Shown: in pieces, positions 1-5,244 of the stretch | How positions within the stretch are numbered: the stretch's first letter is position 1 | How the letters are laid out: each line of letters begins with the position of its first letter | Origin: Ruminococcus sp. CAG:488 | Lineage (GTDB): Bacteria > Bacillota > Clostridia > Oscillospirales > Acutalibacteraceae | Length of the DNA: 5,317 bases | Direction of reading: 5' to 3' | NCBI GenBank assembly: GCA_000434055.1 | Contig: HF999649.1 | Span: forward strand, 63,245 to 68,561 | Position numbers and translations under genes: made by a program | Notes under the pieces: model-generated | Seen by the model: only the letters and a program-made list of their open reading frames with translations | The model's database searches: none | What the model was told of the DNA's origin: nothing

Positions 1-301
1 TCGGAAGAGAAACCTTAAGAGAAAACTTCTTTGCACCCTTTGCACAGTTATAAGCCGTTTCAACGCCTGCCGCATCGTAGCCTGCATCAACGGCTATTTC
101 CGAATGTTTCATAAGCGAAGCGATTGTTTTTATAAGAAGAACATCTGTTGAAGTGTTCTTAATTTTCGGCATCTCGATAATATCGCAGTGCAGCTTGTCC
201 ATCTGCTTTGCAATTTCGATCTTCTCCTTAAAGCTTAAGGAATGGCTGGCTGACGACTCGCTTTCTCTGAGCGTCACATCGGATAAAATAACCTTTCTCA
301 T
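1..301 (-). CDS. LeuA-like (2-isopropylmalate synthase/homocitrate synthase-related) DRE-TIM protein, 3' end outside window
   Basis: Only the first 100 codons are present; the gene continues past the left edge. The start is ATG at 301, with GGAG (312-309) seven bases upstream. The peptide begins MRKVILSDVTLRESESS and later has DIIEMPKI (residues 40-47) and IAVDAGYDAAGVE (69-81), which resembles the first strands of the HMGL-like TIM barrel used by 2-isopropylmalate synthase, homocitrate synthase and relatives (acetyl-CoA plus 2-oxoacid condensation). The usual LRDGEQ motif is replaced by LRESES: the Arg (R12) is kept, but the residue that normally binds the divalent metal is Glu (E13) instead of Asp, and the following Gly is Ser. 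It therefore looks like a divergent LeuA paralogue rather than standard LeuA. A leucine-type T-box leader upstream supports a leucine-related role. The substrate is not established; the family call is fairly secure, the exact function is not. Confidence 0.7.
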   Translation of the reverse strand, partial: MRKVILSDVTLRESESSASHSLSFKEKIEIAKQMDKLHCDIIEMPKIKNTSTDVLLIKTIASLMKHSEIAVDAGYDAAGVETAYNCAKGAKKFSLKVSLP

Positions 302-327
302 AACGATTCTCCTTTTTGTTATGTATT

Positions 328-361
328 GCAATACCGTAATATATGCGGTATCGCCATATAT
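328..361 (-). other. two mutually exclusive hairpins in the leader of the LeuA-like gene
   Basis: Between the T-box terminator and the ribosome binding site, the RNA can form either of two stems. Stem A pairs GCGAUACCG (354-346) with CGGUAUUGC (336-328), nine pairs including one G-U, with a 9-nt loop. Stem B pairs AUAUAUG (361-355) with CAUAUAU (345-339), seven pairs, whose loop is the 5' arm of stem A. The arms are visible in the sequence; any regulatory or RNA-stability role is inference. Stem A ends 12 nt before the AAAGGAG ribosome binding site and does not cover it. Confidence 0.45.
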
Positions 362-399
362 AAAAAACAAAGTCCCGGAAGTATTAAAACTTCCGGGAC
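361..399 (-). terminator. intrinsic terminator of the T-box leader
   Basis: On the minus strand an 11-bp perfect stem (ACTTCCGGGAC at plus 389-399 and its complement at 372-382) with a 6-nt AT-rich loop is followed by TTTGTTTTTTA (371-361). This is a classical Rho-independent terminator. It lies just downstream of the T-box motif and about 60 bp before the LeuA-like start codon, the normal place for the regulated terminator of a T-box leader. Confidence 0.9.
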
Positions 400-636
400 G
401 ATAAAACATGTTTACCGCGGTACCACCCGCATTGCCTAAATAAGGCCTCTTCGGATTCTGACAAATCCTAAGCTGTGATAACGGTGCTTGCCGTAGCTCC
501 TTATACAGTGAAAACGGTTGGGGAGCTCTGCTCGGATACGAGACAGCAATTAAATTTCCATATCGGCTCACACCTGCCGCCGACTCTCTGAAATCAGAAA
601 TATAATGCTTAATATCTTCAACGCATTTCAAATATT
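361..636 (-). promoter_or_regulatory. T-box riboswitch leader, probable leucine (CUC) specifier
   Basis: The diagnostic T-box sequence GGGTGGTACCGCGG is at 428-415 on the minus strand. Upstream, a Stem I can be drawn: the AGAGAG bulge (589-584), the TCGGC/GCCGA distal helix (583-579 with 567-563), a GGTG distal-loop motif (574-571), a GATTTC/GAAATT helix (595-590 with 558-553), a short AGCA/TGCT helix (609-606 with 548-545), a GATAT/GTATC helix (616-612 with 539-535) and a likely K-turn around TTGAA (621-617) and CCGAG (535-531). The codon directly above the lower helix is CUC (542-540), followed by G, which reads as a leucine specifier. A six-pair stem (527-522 with 500-495) fits Stem II, and GCCT/AGGC before the T-box fits Stem III. 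Uncharged leucyl-tRNA should stabilise the antiterminator and allow expression of the LeuA-like gene. The T-box call is certain; the specifier is from hand folding. Confidence 0.93.
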
Positions 637-642
637 GCAGTT

Positions 643-671
643 ATTATAGTTGACTTTTGTCGATTTGTAAA
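643..671 (-). promoter_or_regulatory. sigma-A type promoter for the T-box leader and LeuA-like gene
   Basis: On the minus strand, -35 TTTACA (671-666) and -10 TATAAT (648-643) are separated by exactly 17 bp. The predicted start is near 636, which leaves room for a full Stem I. It lies in the short gap after the rhaD stop codon. Confidence 0.8.
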
Positions 672-679
672 CAGACAGC

Positions 680-699
680 TTGTAATGTCGACATTACAA
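680..699. repeat. perfect 20-bp palindrome, candidate operator
   Basis: TTGTAATGTCGACATTACAA is a perfect inverted repeat with no spacer. It begins 8 bp after the rhaD stop codon and ends 8 bp upstream of the -35 box of the T-box promoter. Neither flank on either strand carries a T-run, so it does not look like an intrinsic terminator; its position suits a dimeric regulator binding just upstream of the promoter. I cannot assign it to a regulator: the half-site differs in spacing from the CcpA, Rex, BlaI/CopY and AraR boxes I know. Confidence 0.6.
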
Positions 700-706
700 A
701 ACGTAA

Positions 707-1528
707 TTACTTCAAAAGCTCCGCATTGAGCTTCTTACCGTAAGCGGTTGCGGCATTGATAAGTCCCTCATCGGGAATTGTCTGAGCGATCGGCTTGCCG
801 GTGCTGAGAACCTTGCAATAGATTTCTGCCGACTTCTCAATCGTGTGCATAAGTCCGAAGGCGGCATCAAATGTATTGCCCGATACAAAAAGTCCGTGAT
901 GCGCCCAAACAATAGCGTCGTACTTTTTCTGAAGCTCGCAGGTTTTGTGAGCGATCTCGGCTCCGCCCGGAATCATCCATTCAACAACACCGACGCCGTT
1001 CGGGAAAATGATTGGGCACTCGGTCATGCTCTCCCAGAGGACTCTTGAAAAAGCCTCGGAAGTGAGCGGAAGAACAAAAGTAAGCGCAATAATATTGACC
1101 GGATGAGCATGATAGATAACTCTGCAGGCTCCGTCCGTTGCCTCAACACGAACGCTGTGGTTCATAAAATGGGTCGGAAATTCACTTGTCGGGCCGCCGC
1201 CGTTAACTAGACCCCATACTATTCTGTAACCGTCGCCTGCGTCGTTGATTTCAAGAATACACATATTTGCGGCAGGATCTCTTTTAACGTTCTGGAAAAA
1301 TTTCCCCGTGCCCGTTACCATGAAATACTCCTTTTTGAGGTTATCCGCCTGAACACCGAGGTCAACCCACGGTCTGTCATATGTAAAGTAAGGCTTGCAA
1401 GCCTCAACCTCTTCGGCTGTCATACGGTAGGAAAGGTTACCGCCGTTGCCCTCGTGCCAGCCCTGCTCGTAGCCGTCATTGCAGGTAAGTGCAAATTTTT
1501 TAATTACTTCAAGATCTAAGATGCTCAT
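707..1528 (-). CDS. rhaD: L-rhamnulose-1-phosphate aldolase (class II, zinc-dependent)
   Basis: RhaD cleaves L-rhamnulose 1-phosphate into dihydroxyacetone phosphate and L-lactaldehyde, the last step of the phosphorylating rhamnose pathway in the cytoplasm. The 273-aa product matches the E. coli enzyme (274 aa) in length and in the aldolase class II core: GWHEGNGGNLSYR (residues 23-35), TSEFPTHFMNH (114-124) with the catalytic Glu at 116, YHAHP (139-143) giving zinc ligands His140 and His142, and WAHHGLF (208-214) giving His211. WESMTECPIIFPNGVG (165-180) and AFGLMHTIEKSA (223-234) are also RhaD-like, separating it from the shorter FucA and AraD relatives. The ATG at 1528 has AGGAG (1541-1537) eight bases upstream. 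It has its own promoter (1560-1588) and follows araB by 61 bp. No rhaA, rhaB or lactaldehyde reductase is in view. Confidence 0.95.
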   Translation of the reverse strand: MSILDLEVIKKFALTCNDGYEQGWHEGNGGNLSYRMTAEEVEACKPYFTYDRPWVDLGVQADNLKKEYFMVTGTGKFFQNVKRDPAANMCILEINDAGDGYRIVWGLVNGGGPTSEFPTHFMNHSVRVEATDGACRVIYHAHPVNIIALTFVLPLTSEAFSRVLWESMTECPIIFPNGVGVVEWMIPGGAEIAHKTCELQKKYDAIVWAHHGLFVSGNTFDAAFGLMHTIEKSAEIYCKVLSTGKPIAQTIPDEGLINAATAYGKKLNAELLK

Positions 1529-1559
1529 TTAAAAGACTCCTATATTTAAAATTCAAATT

Positions 1560-1588
1560 ATATTACCACTATATAAAAATGCTGTCAA
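1560..1588 (-). promoter_or_regulatory. sigma-A type promoter for rhaD
   Basis: On the minus strand, -35 TTGACA (1588-1583) is separated by 17 bp from -10 TAATAT (1565-1560); an overlapping TATAAT lies 3 bp further on. The -35 box starts at the first base after the araB stop codon (1591-1589). The predicted start near 1553 gives a leader of about 25 nt that includes the rhaD ribosome binding site. RhaD can therefore be made independently of araB. Confidence 0.75.
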
Positions 1589-3247
1589 TCAGGAATTTTT
1601 AAGCTCCTTGAGGCGTTTCATAACGTTGTTCTCTCCCCTACCGAAATAATCGTGGAGGATTTTATACTCGCCGAAAAGCTTGTTGTAAAGCTCAACGTTC
1701 TCCGGAATCGGATAGTAAACCTTATCCTTGACCTTGCCGAGAGCAGCAGCACCGTCATAAAGGCTGTCGTAGCCGCCCTTCTGAGCACCTGCGGCACATG
1801 CGCCGTAGATCGCACTGCCGAGCGCACCGCCCTGCTCACAGTCGGCAATCTTTATCGGCATATTGATAACATCGGCATAGATCTGCATAGTCATCGGATC
1901 CTTCTGGCTTATACCGCCTGCGGCATAGAAGGAGTTAACGTCAACACCGTTCTCACGGAAAACATCAATGATCATTCTTGTACCGTAAGCCGTTGCTTCA
2001 ATCAAGGCTCTGTAGATATCCTCAGGCTTTGTTCTTAGCGTCATTCCGAGCATCATGCCCGAAAGATCGGCGTCAACAAGCACCGAACGAACGCCGTTCC
2101 ACCAGTCAAGCGCAACAAGTCCGCTCTCGCCCGGCTTCTTCTGCTCGCACTTTTGGCGAAGGAATTTATGTATATTAACTCCCTGCTTCTCAGCCTCGTC
2201 ATAGTAGCTCTTGGGCAGGCAGTTGTCAATGAACCACTGGAAATGGTCGCCTACACAGCACTGACCGGCCTCATAAGCGTAAAGACCCGGGAGAATACCG
2301 TCGGCAACAACGCCGCTGATACCCGGAACCGGAATTTCCTCCTCGCTGAGAAGCATATGACAGGTTGAAGTGCCCATGATAGCGAGCATTTCGCCCGGCT
2401 TCGTGATACCTACGGCAGGAACGAAAACGTGAGCGTCAATAATAGGAACCGCGACAGCCGTACCCTCTTTTAGTCCCGTCATTGCGGCAAACTCGGCTGT
2501 GACCTCGCCTGCCTTTGAGCCGAGCGGAAGAATATCTCTCGAGAATTTCTCGTCGATAACATGCTCCATTCTCGGGTCGAGAGCCTTGAAGAACTCGTCC
2601 GACGGATATCCGTTTTTCTTGTTCCACATACCCTTGTAGCCTGCACAGCAGGAATTGCGGATCTCATGGCCGCACATCTGCCAAACAACCCAGTCGGAGG
2701 CTTCAATAAAACGGTCGGCTTCGTCGTAAACCTCGGGGGCTTCGTCAAGAATCTGCCAGAGCTTAGGAATAGCCCACTCGGAGGAAATCTTTCCGCCGTA
2801 GAGCTTGAGCCAGTCCTGATTCATCTTTTCGGCAATTTCATTGAGCTTCGTTGCCTGAGCCTGCGCCGCATGATGCTTCCAAAGCTTAACATAAGCGTGT
2901 GGTTCGTCCTTGAATTTATCAATGAAACAAAGCGGCGTGCCGTCCTTCTTGACCGGCATGACTGTGCAGGCGGTGAAATCCAGTCCGAGACCGATGATGT
3001 CCTCCGCATTAACTCCGCTTTGCTTTATAACGTCGGGAATAGTTGTTTTAAGCACGTCGAGATAGTCCTGAGGGTCCTGAAGCGCCCAGTCCGCTCCGAG
3101 CTTTTTGCCGCTCGGAAGCTCTTCGTCCATAACGGAATGAGGATAGTCGAGGACCGAGGTTGCAAGCTCCTCACCTGTTTTGACGTCAACGAGCAGTGCT
3201 CTGCCCGAGAGAGTACCGAAATCAACACCGATTGCATATTTTGCCAT
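1589..3247 (-). CDS. araB: ribulokinase (AraB-type FGGY carbohydrate kinase)
   Basis: Ribulokinase phosphorylates L-ribulose to L-ribulose 5-phosphate with ATP in L-arabinose use. The 552-aa product is close to known AraB lengths (about 560). It starts MAKYAIGVDFGTLSGRALLV, the phosphate-binding loop in the form typical of AraB, and has FGGY N- and C-terminal halves: GLDFTACTVMPV (88-99), GYKGMW (203-208), IIDAHVFVPAVG (269-280), MGTSTCHMLL (291-300), YEAGQCCVGDHFQWF (325-339), AAGGISQKD (442-450) and EQGGALGSAIYGA (471-483). Ala93, Lys205, Asp271 and Glu326 align, with a constant offset of three, with the substrate-site residues I recall for Bacillus halodurans AraB. The start is ATG 3247 with GGAGG (3258-3254) six bases upstream; the open frame extends 39 codons further up, but only by overlapping the DUF4364 gene. 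It follows DUF4364 by 19 bp, probably in one operon. No araA or araD is present, and its neighbour RhaD needs a 1-phosphate, so the physiological substrate deserves caution. Confidence 0.92.
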   Translation of the reverse strand: MAKYAIGVDFGTLSGRALLVDVKTGEELATSVLDYPHSVMDEELPSGKKLGADWALQDPQDYLDVLKTTIPDVIKQSGVNAEDIIGLGLDFTACTVMPVKKDGTPLCFIDKFKDEPHAYVKLWKHHAAQAQATKLNEIAEKMNQDWLKLYGGKISSEWAIPKLWQILDEAPEVYDEADRFIEASDWVVWQMCGHEIRNSCCAGYKGMWNKKNGYPSDEFFKALDPRMEHVIDEKFSRDILPLGSKAGEVTAEFAAMTGLKEGTAVAVPIIDAHVFVPAVGITKPGEMLAIMGTSTCHMLLSEEEIPVPGISGVVADGILPGLYAYEAGQCCVGDHFQWFIDNCLPKSYYDEAEKQGVNIHKFLRQKCEQKKPGESGLVALDWWNGVRSVLVDADLSGMMLGMTLRTKPEDIYRALIEATAYGTRMIIDVFRENGVDVNSFYAAGGISQKDPMTMQIYADVINMPIKIADCEQGGALGSAIYGACAAGAQKGGYDSLYDGAAALGKVKDKVYYPIPENVELYNKLFGEYKILHDYFGRGENNVMKRLKELKNS

Positions 3248-3266
3248 ATTAAACCTCCGTTTTACG

Positions 3267-3806
3267 TTACGCCAAAAGTAAGGCGACGATATTTGAATAA
3301 ACCCTGACAGGGTCCTCAAGGAATCTTTCCTTGACGGCAAGAGCCTGGTCATAGTCGGCGACAAAGAGCTTCACGCTCATTATCTCGTCGTCCGCATCAA
3401 CCACGGAAAGGGTCACATTGCATCCCTTCTCCACCCTGTCGATCTGAATTTTATTTTCACGCTCACGTCTTAGTCTCGTCTGAAGTCTGACGGCGGCGTT
3501 GAAAGCCTGTTCTCTCACCGTAAAGGGAATATCATGCTCCAAAGTCTCGGAGTTTTTCTTGCCCTTATCGGTAATAATAAGTTCGTTTTCTTTTATAATA
3601 ACGTTACCGTTATCGGCAAGCTCGCTGAGTGCCTGACTCATTTCAAAATAATTAGCAAGCTCCTCACCGCATATTATCTCATCAAGCTGTTCTCTTGTGA
3701 GCGGTGTATCGAGACGGCTGAGAAGATACCCGATAAGAATTTTTATCTCGTTTTTCGTCCTCAGTCCGCCAAGCTCAATGCCTTCGCTGAAGGAATCGTA
3801 TTCCAT
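3267..3806 (-). CDS. DUF4364 family protein, predicted winged-helix
   Basis: This 179-aa protein resembles the DUF4364 family of Clostridia and other Bacillota, recognised from its overall pattern. Residues about 15-75 (NEIKILIGYLLSRLDTPLTREQLDEI onward, through YFEMSQALSELADNGNVI to ELIITDKGK) read as a winged helix-turn-helix: helices followed by a short beta wing and the ITDKG turn common in PadR/MarR-like folds. The C-terminal half has a basic helix (RLQTRLRRERENK, 111-123) and beta strands. There is no signal peptide or membrane segment. Start ATG 3806 has GGAGG (3818-3814) seven bases upstream; that site begins within the upstream PHP stop codon, so translation is probably coupled. It ends 19 bp before araB. 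A DNA-binding role, possibly local, is inference; no function is known to me for the family. Confidence 0.75.
   Translation of the reverse strand: MEYDSFSEGIELGGLRTKNEIKILIGYLLSRLDTPLTREQLDEIICGEELANYFEMSQALSELADNGNVIIKENELIITDKGKKNSETLEHDIPFTVREQAFNAAVRLQTRLRRERENKIQIDRVEKGCNVTLSVVDADDEIMSVKLFVADYDQALAVKERFLEDPVRVYSNIVALLLA
3301..3313. repeat. short inverted repeat inside the DUF4364 gene, upstream of araB
   Basis: ACCCTGACAGGGT is a 6-1-6 perfect inverted repeat, 54 bp upstream of the araB start and within DUF4364 codons for D-P-V-R-V. It could be an operator or hairpin affecting araB, but a motif this short inside coding sequence may be chance. A poor promoter-like TTGAGG lies just upstream on the minus strand without a convincing -10 box. 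Confidence 0.25.
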
Positions 3807-3818
3807 AGGAGTACCTCC

Positions 3819-4661
3819 TTATTCTATCGGAATTTCGACAGGCTGTCTTTGTCTGAAAATAAGCACGCTGTCAAAACCGCAGTTTTTTGCAAGCTGCATG
3901 CCCTGCTCGATTCCCGCGCCCATATGCTCAACAAAATGAGAATCAGAGCCGACCGTCACATGCTTTCCGCCGAGCTCCTTGAAGCGGCGTACATAGCTTT
4001 CGTCGGGCAGGGTTCTGCCGATAGGCTGTCTGAGACCCGAAGTATTGATTTCAAGCGGCTTGTCCTTCTCAATAAGCAGCGAGAAAATCTCGTCGATGTC
4101 CTTTTGATATCTCGCCATGTCAACGTCGATATGATGTTCACCGACAATGTAGCGCAACGGATAAGTAAGGTGAGCATATGTGTCAAACTTGCCCCACTCG
4201 GCAAGCATCTTCATCTCAAGAAAATAATCGTCAAGAAGCGGATAAACATTATCCTTGTTATAATCCAGCTCGCAGAAATCGGGAGTTTTTCTTAGGTTAT
4301 GGATCGAACCGATTACAATATCGTAATCCTTGGAGGCAATGAGAGCCTCACTCTCGGCAAGGTCATATGTCGGCTCGCCCATCTCAACGCCCACGCAAAC
4401 CTCAATTCTGTCCTTGTACTGCTCCTTGGCCCTCAAAATATCGGCAAAGGATTCGTCGGCAGTCTTGTCAAAATGATTCTGACGGAACAGATCCATCTCA
4501 ACGTGATCCGTGAAAGCAACGATCTTTATGCCCTTTTCAATCGAGCTTTCAATCATCTCGTCAACGGAATAGTGACCGTCAAAGGAATGAATCGTGTGCG
4601 CATGCATATCAACAATATTATTAAAACTCACCTGTAACCATAACCTTTCAAATGAATACAA
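3819..4661 (-). CDS. PHP-domain phosphoesterase, histidinol-phosphatase (HisJ/HisK-like)
   Basis: The product (280 aa from this start; B. subtilis HisJ has 268) has the complete PHP metal-site set: HAH (His20, His22), FTDH (His53), GVE (Glu93), GSIH (His121), YAHLTYP (His164) and GSDSH (Asp240, His242). This arrangement fits the histidinol-phosphatase family, which removes phosphate from L-histidinol phosphate in histidine synthesis, but related PHP enzymes have other phosphoesterase substrates and no other his gene is nearby. The start is uncertain. TTG at 4661 has AAAGG (4672-4668) six bases upstream and sits just after a good promoter; GTG at 4631 would put the HxH pair at residues 10 and 12, more usual for the family, but its nearest AAAGG is 12 bases away. 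I give the longer form. The stop TAA overlaps the ribosome binding site of the DUF4364 gene. Confidence 0.85.
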   Translation of the reverse strand: MYSFERLWLQVSFNNIVDMHAHTIHSFDGHYSVDEMIESSIEKGIKIVAFTDHVEMDLFRQNHFDKTADESFADILRAKEQYKDRIEVCVGVEMGEPTYDLAESEALIASKDYDIVIGSIHNLRKTPDFCELDYNKDNVYPLLDDYFLEMKMLAEWGKFDTYAHLTYPLRYIVGEHHIDVDMARYQKDIDEIFSLLIEKDKPLEINTSGLRQPIGRTLPDESYVRRFKELGGKHVTVGSDSHFVEHMGAGIEQGMQLAKNCGFDSVLIFRQRQPVEIPIE

Positions 4662-4681
4662 TAAAAACCTTTATCTAATAA

Positions 4682-4711
4682 ATTTTATCACACCGAGCTA
4701 TAAGCTGTCAA
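4682..4711 (-). promoter_or_regulatory. sigma-A type promoter for the PHP / DUF4364 / araB operon
   Basis: On the minus strand, -35 TTGACA (4711-4706) and -10 TAAAAT (4687-4682) are 18 bp apart. The -35 box lies inside the last codons of the glycosylase gene (GTT GAC AGC). The predicted start near 4675 gives a leader of about 14 nt to the TTG start or 44 nt to the GTG start of the PHP gene. Confidence 0.65.
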
Positions 4712-5198
4712 CCGTAATTGCCCATTCTTTCACAAGTTCGTCAACGCTTTTAGCGGCATTGGCAGGGCTGGTGGACGGCAAGCGCATGGCTTCTATTCCC
4801 GTAGCGGGCAAAATATACTTTTTATACAGCTTGTCGGCGGTTGCACCGTTTGTAAAAATACGTTCAATCTTGCTGTTTTTTATAATAAAGCCGATATCGT
4901 TCGGCACAGCGTTTTTAATTGAGCTGTCCGACGATCCGTATATATCGCAAGAAGCGATAACATCCCAAAGCGCAATATGACTGTTCAAAAGCACGGCTTT
5001 CTTTTCGTCAACCGTGACAGGCTCTTCGGCTTTAAGAAGTGTGGAAACGACCTTCCAAAACCTGTTCCTCGGGTGGCCGTAAAAAAACATCTGCTCCCTG
5101 CTTTTGACCGACGGAAAGCTGCCTAAAATCAATATTTTGCTCTCACGGTCCCATACAGGGTCAAACGGGTGCTCAACATGTATAAGCGCTTTACCCAT
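4698..5198 (-). CDS. DNA-deoxyinosine (hypoxanthine) glycosylase, UDG superfamily family 6-like
   Basis: The 166-aa protein matches the small hypoxanthine-DNA glycosylase group of the uracil-DNA glycosylase superfamily, which removes deaminated adenine (hypoxanthine) from DNA and starts base-excision repair. Visible motifs are ILILGSFPSVKSR (22-34, the motif-1 strand and loop), FYGHPRNRFW (39-48, typical of Mug/HDG-like enzymes, with a candidate catalytic Asn at 45), ALWDVIASCD (76-85), IFTNG (114-118) and LPSTSPANA (140-148, the motif-2 loop that enters the DNA minor groove). Length is normal for the family. The start is ATG 5198, with GAGGTGA (5209-5203) four bases upstream. A perfect consensus promoter precedes it, leaving a leader of only about 11 nt. 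No terminator follows; the next promoter begins within its last codons. Activity on uracil instead of hypoxanthine cannot be excluded from sequence. Confidence 0.88.
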   Translation of the reverse strand: MGKALIHVEHPFDPVWDRESKILILGSFPSVKSREQMFFYGHPRNRFWKVVSTLLKAEEPVTVDEKKAVLLNSHIALWDVIASCDIYGSSDSSIKNAVPNDIGFIIKNSKIERIFTNGATADKLYKKYILPATGIEAMRLPSTSPANAAKSVDELVKEWAITVDSL

Positions 5199-5215
5199 CG
5201 TATCACCTCGGTGTA

Positions 5216-5244
5216 ATTATATTCCTTTAGTACCTGTATGTCAA
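5216..5244 (-). promoter_or_regulatory. perfect consensus sigma-A promoter for the DNA glycosylase gene
   Basis: On the minus strand, TTGACA (5244-5239) and TATAAT (5221-5216) are separated by exactly 17 bp, both hexamers perfect. Transcription should begin near 5209-5210, at or just before the ribosome binding site, so the messenger has almost no leader. Upstream is A-rich on the minus strand, which could act as an UP element. Confidence 0.85.

Noticed and set aside
153..404. 83-codon plus-strand frame with a hydrophobic N-terminus
   Set aside because: It is antisense to the LeuA-like start, its leader hairpins and the T-box terminator; the apparent hydrophobicity comes from AT-rich sequence.
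500..515. CcpA cre-like site (TGAAAACGGTT, plus strand)
   Set aside because: The right half of the consensus is not matched and the site lies in the middle of the T-box leader, where the sequence is explained by RNA structure.
601..655. plus-strand promoter from TATAAT at 601 or TTGACT at 650
   Set aside because: Neither hexamer has a partner at 16-18 bp, and no plus-strand gene follows.
680..699. palindrome as a rhaD intrinsic terminator
   Set aside because: No T-run follows it on either strand; the minus-strand sequence after it is GCTGTCTG.
2561..3307. 248-codon open frame on the plus strand opposite araB
   Set aside because: It lies entirely antisense to a clearly conserved kinase and has no recognisable domain; such frames arise from the codon bias of the real gene.
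3248..3364. 39-codon N-terminal extension of araB
   Set aside because: It would overlap the DUF4364 gene by about 100 bp and precede the conserved FGGY start; ATG 3247 has a strong ribosome binding site at ideal spacing.
3534..4295. 253-codon open frame on the plus strand opposite the DUF4364 and PHP genes
   Set aside because: It spans the junction of two real minus-strand genes and shows no family resemblance, so it is an antisense shadow.
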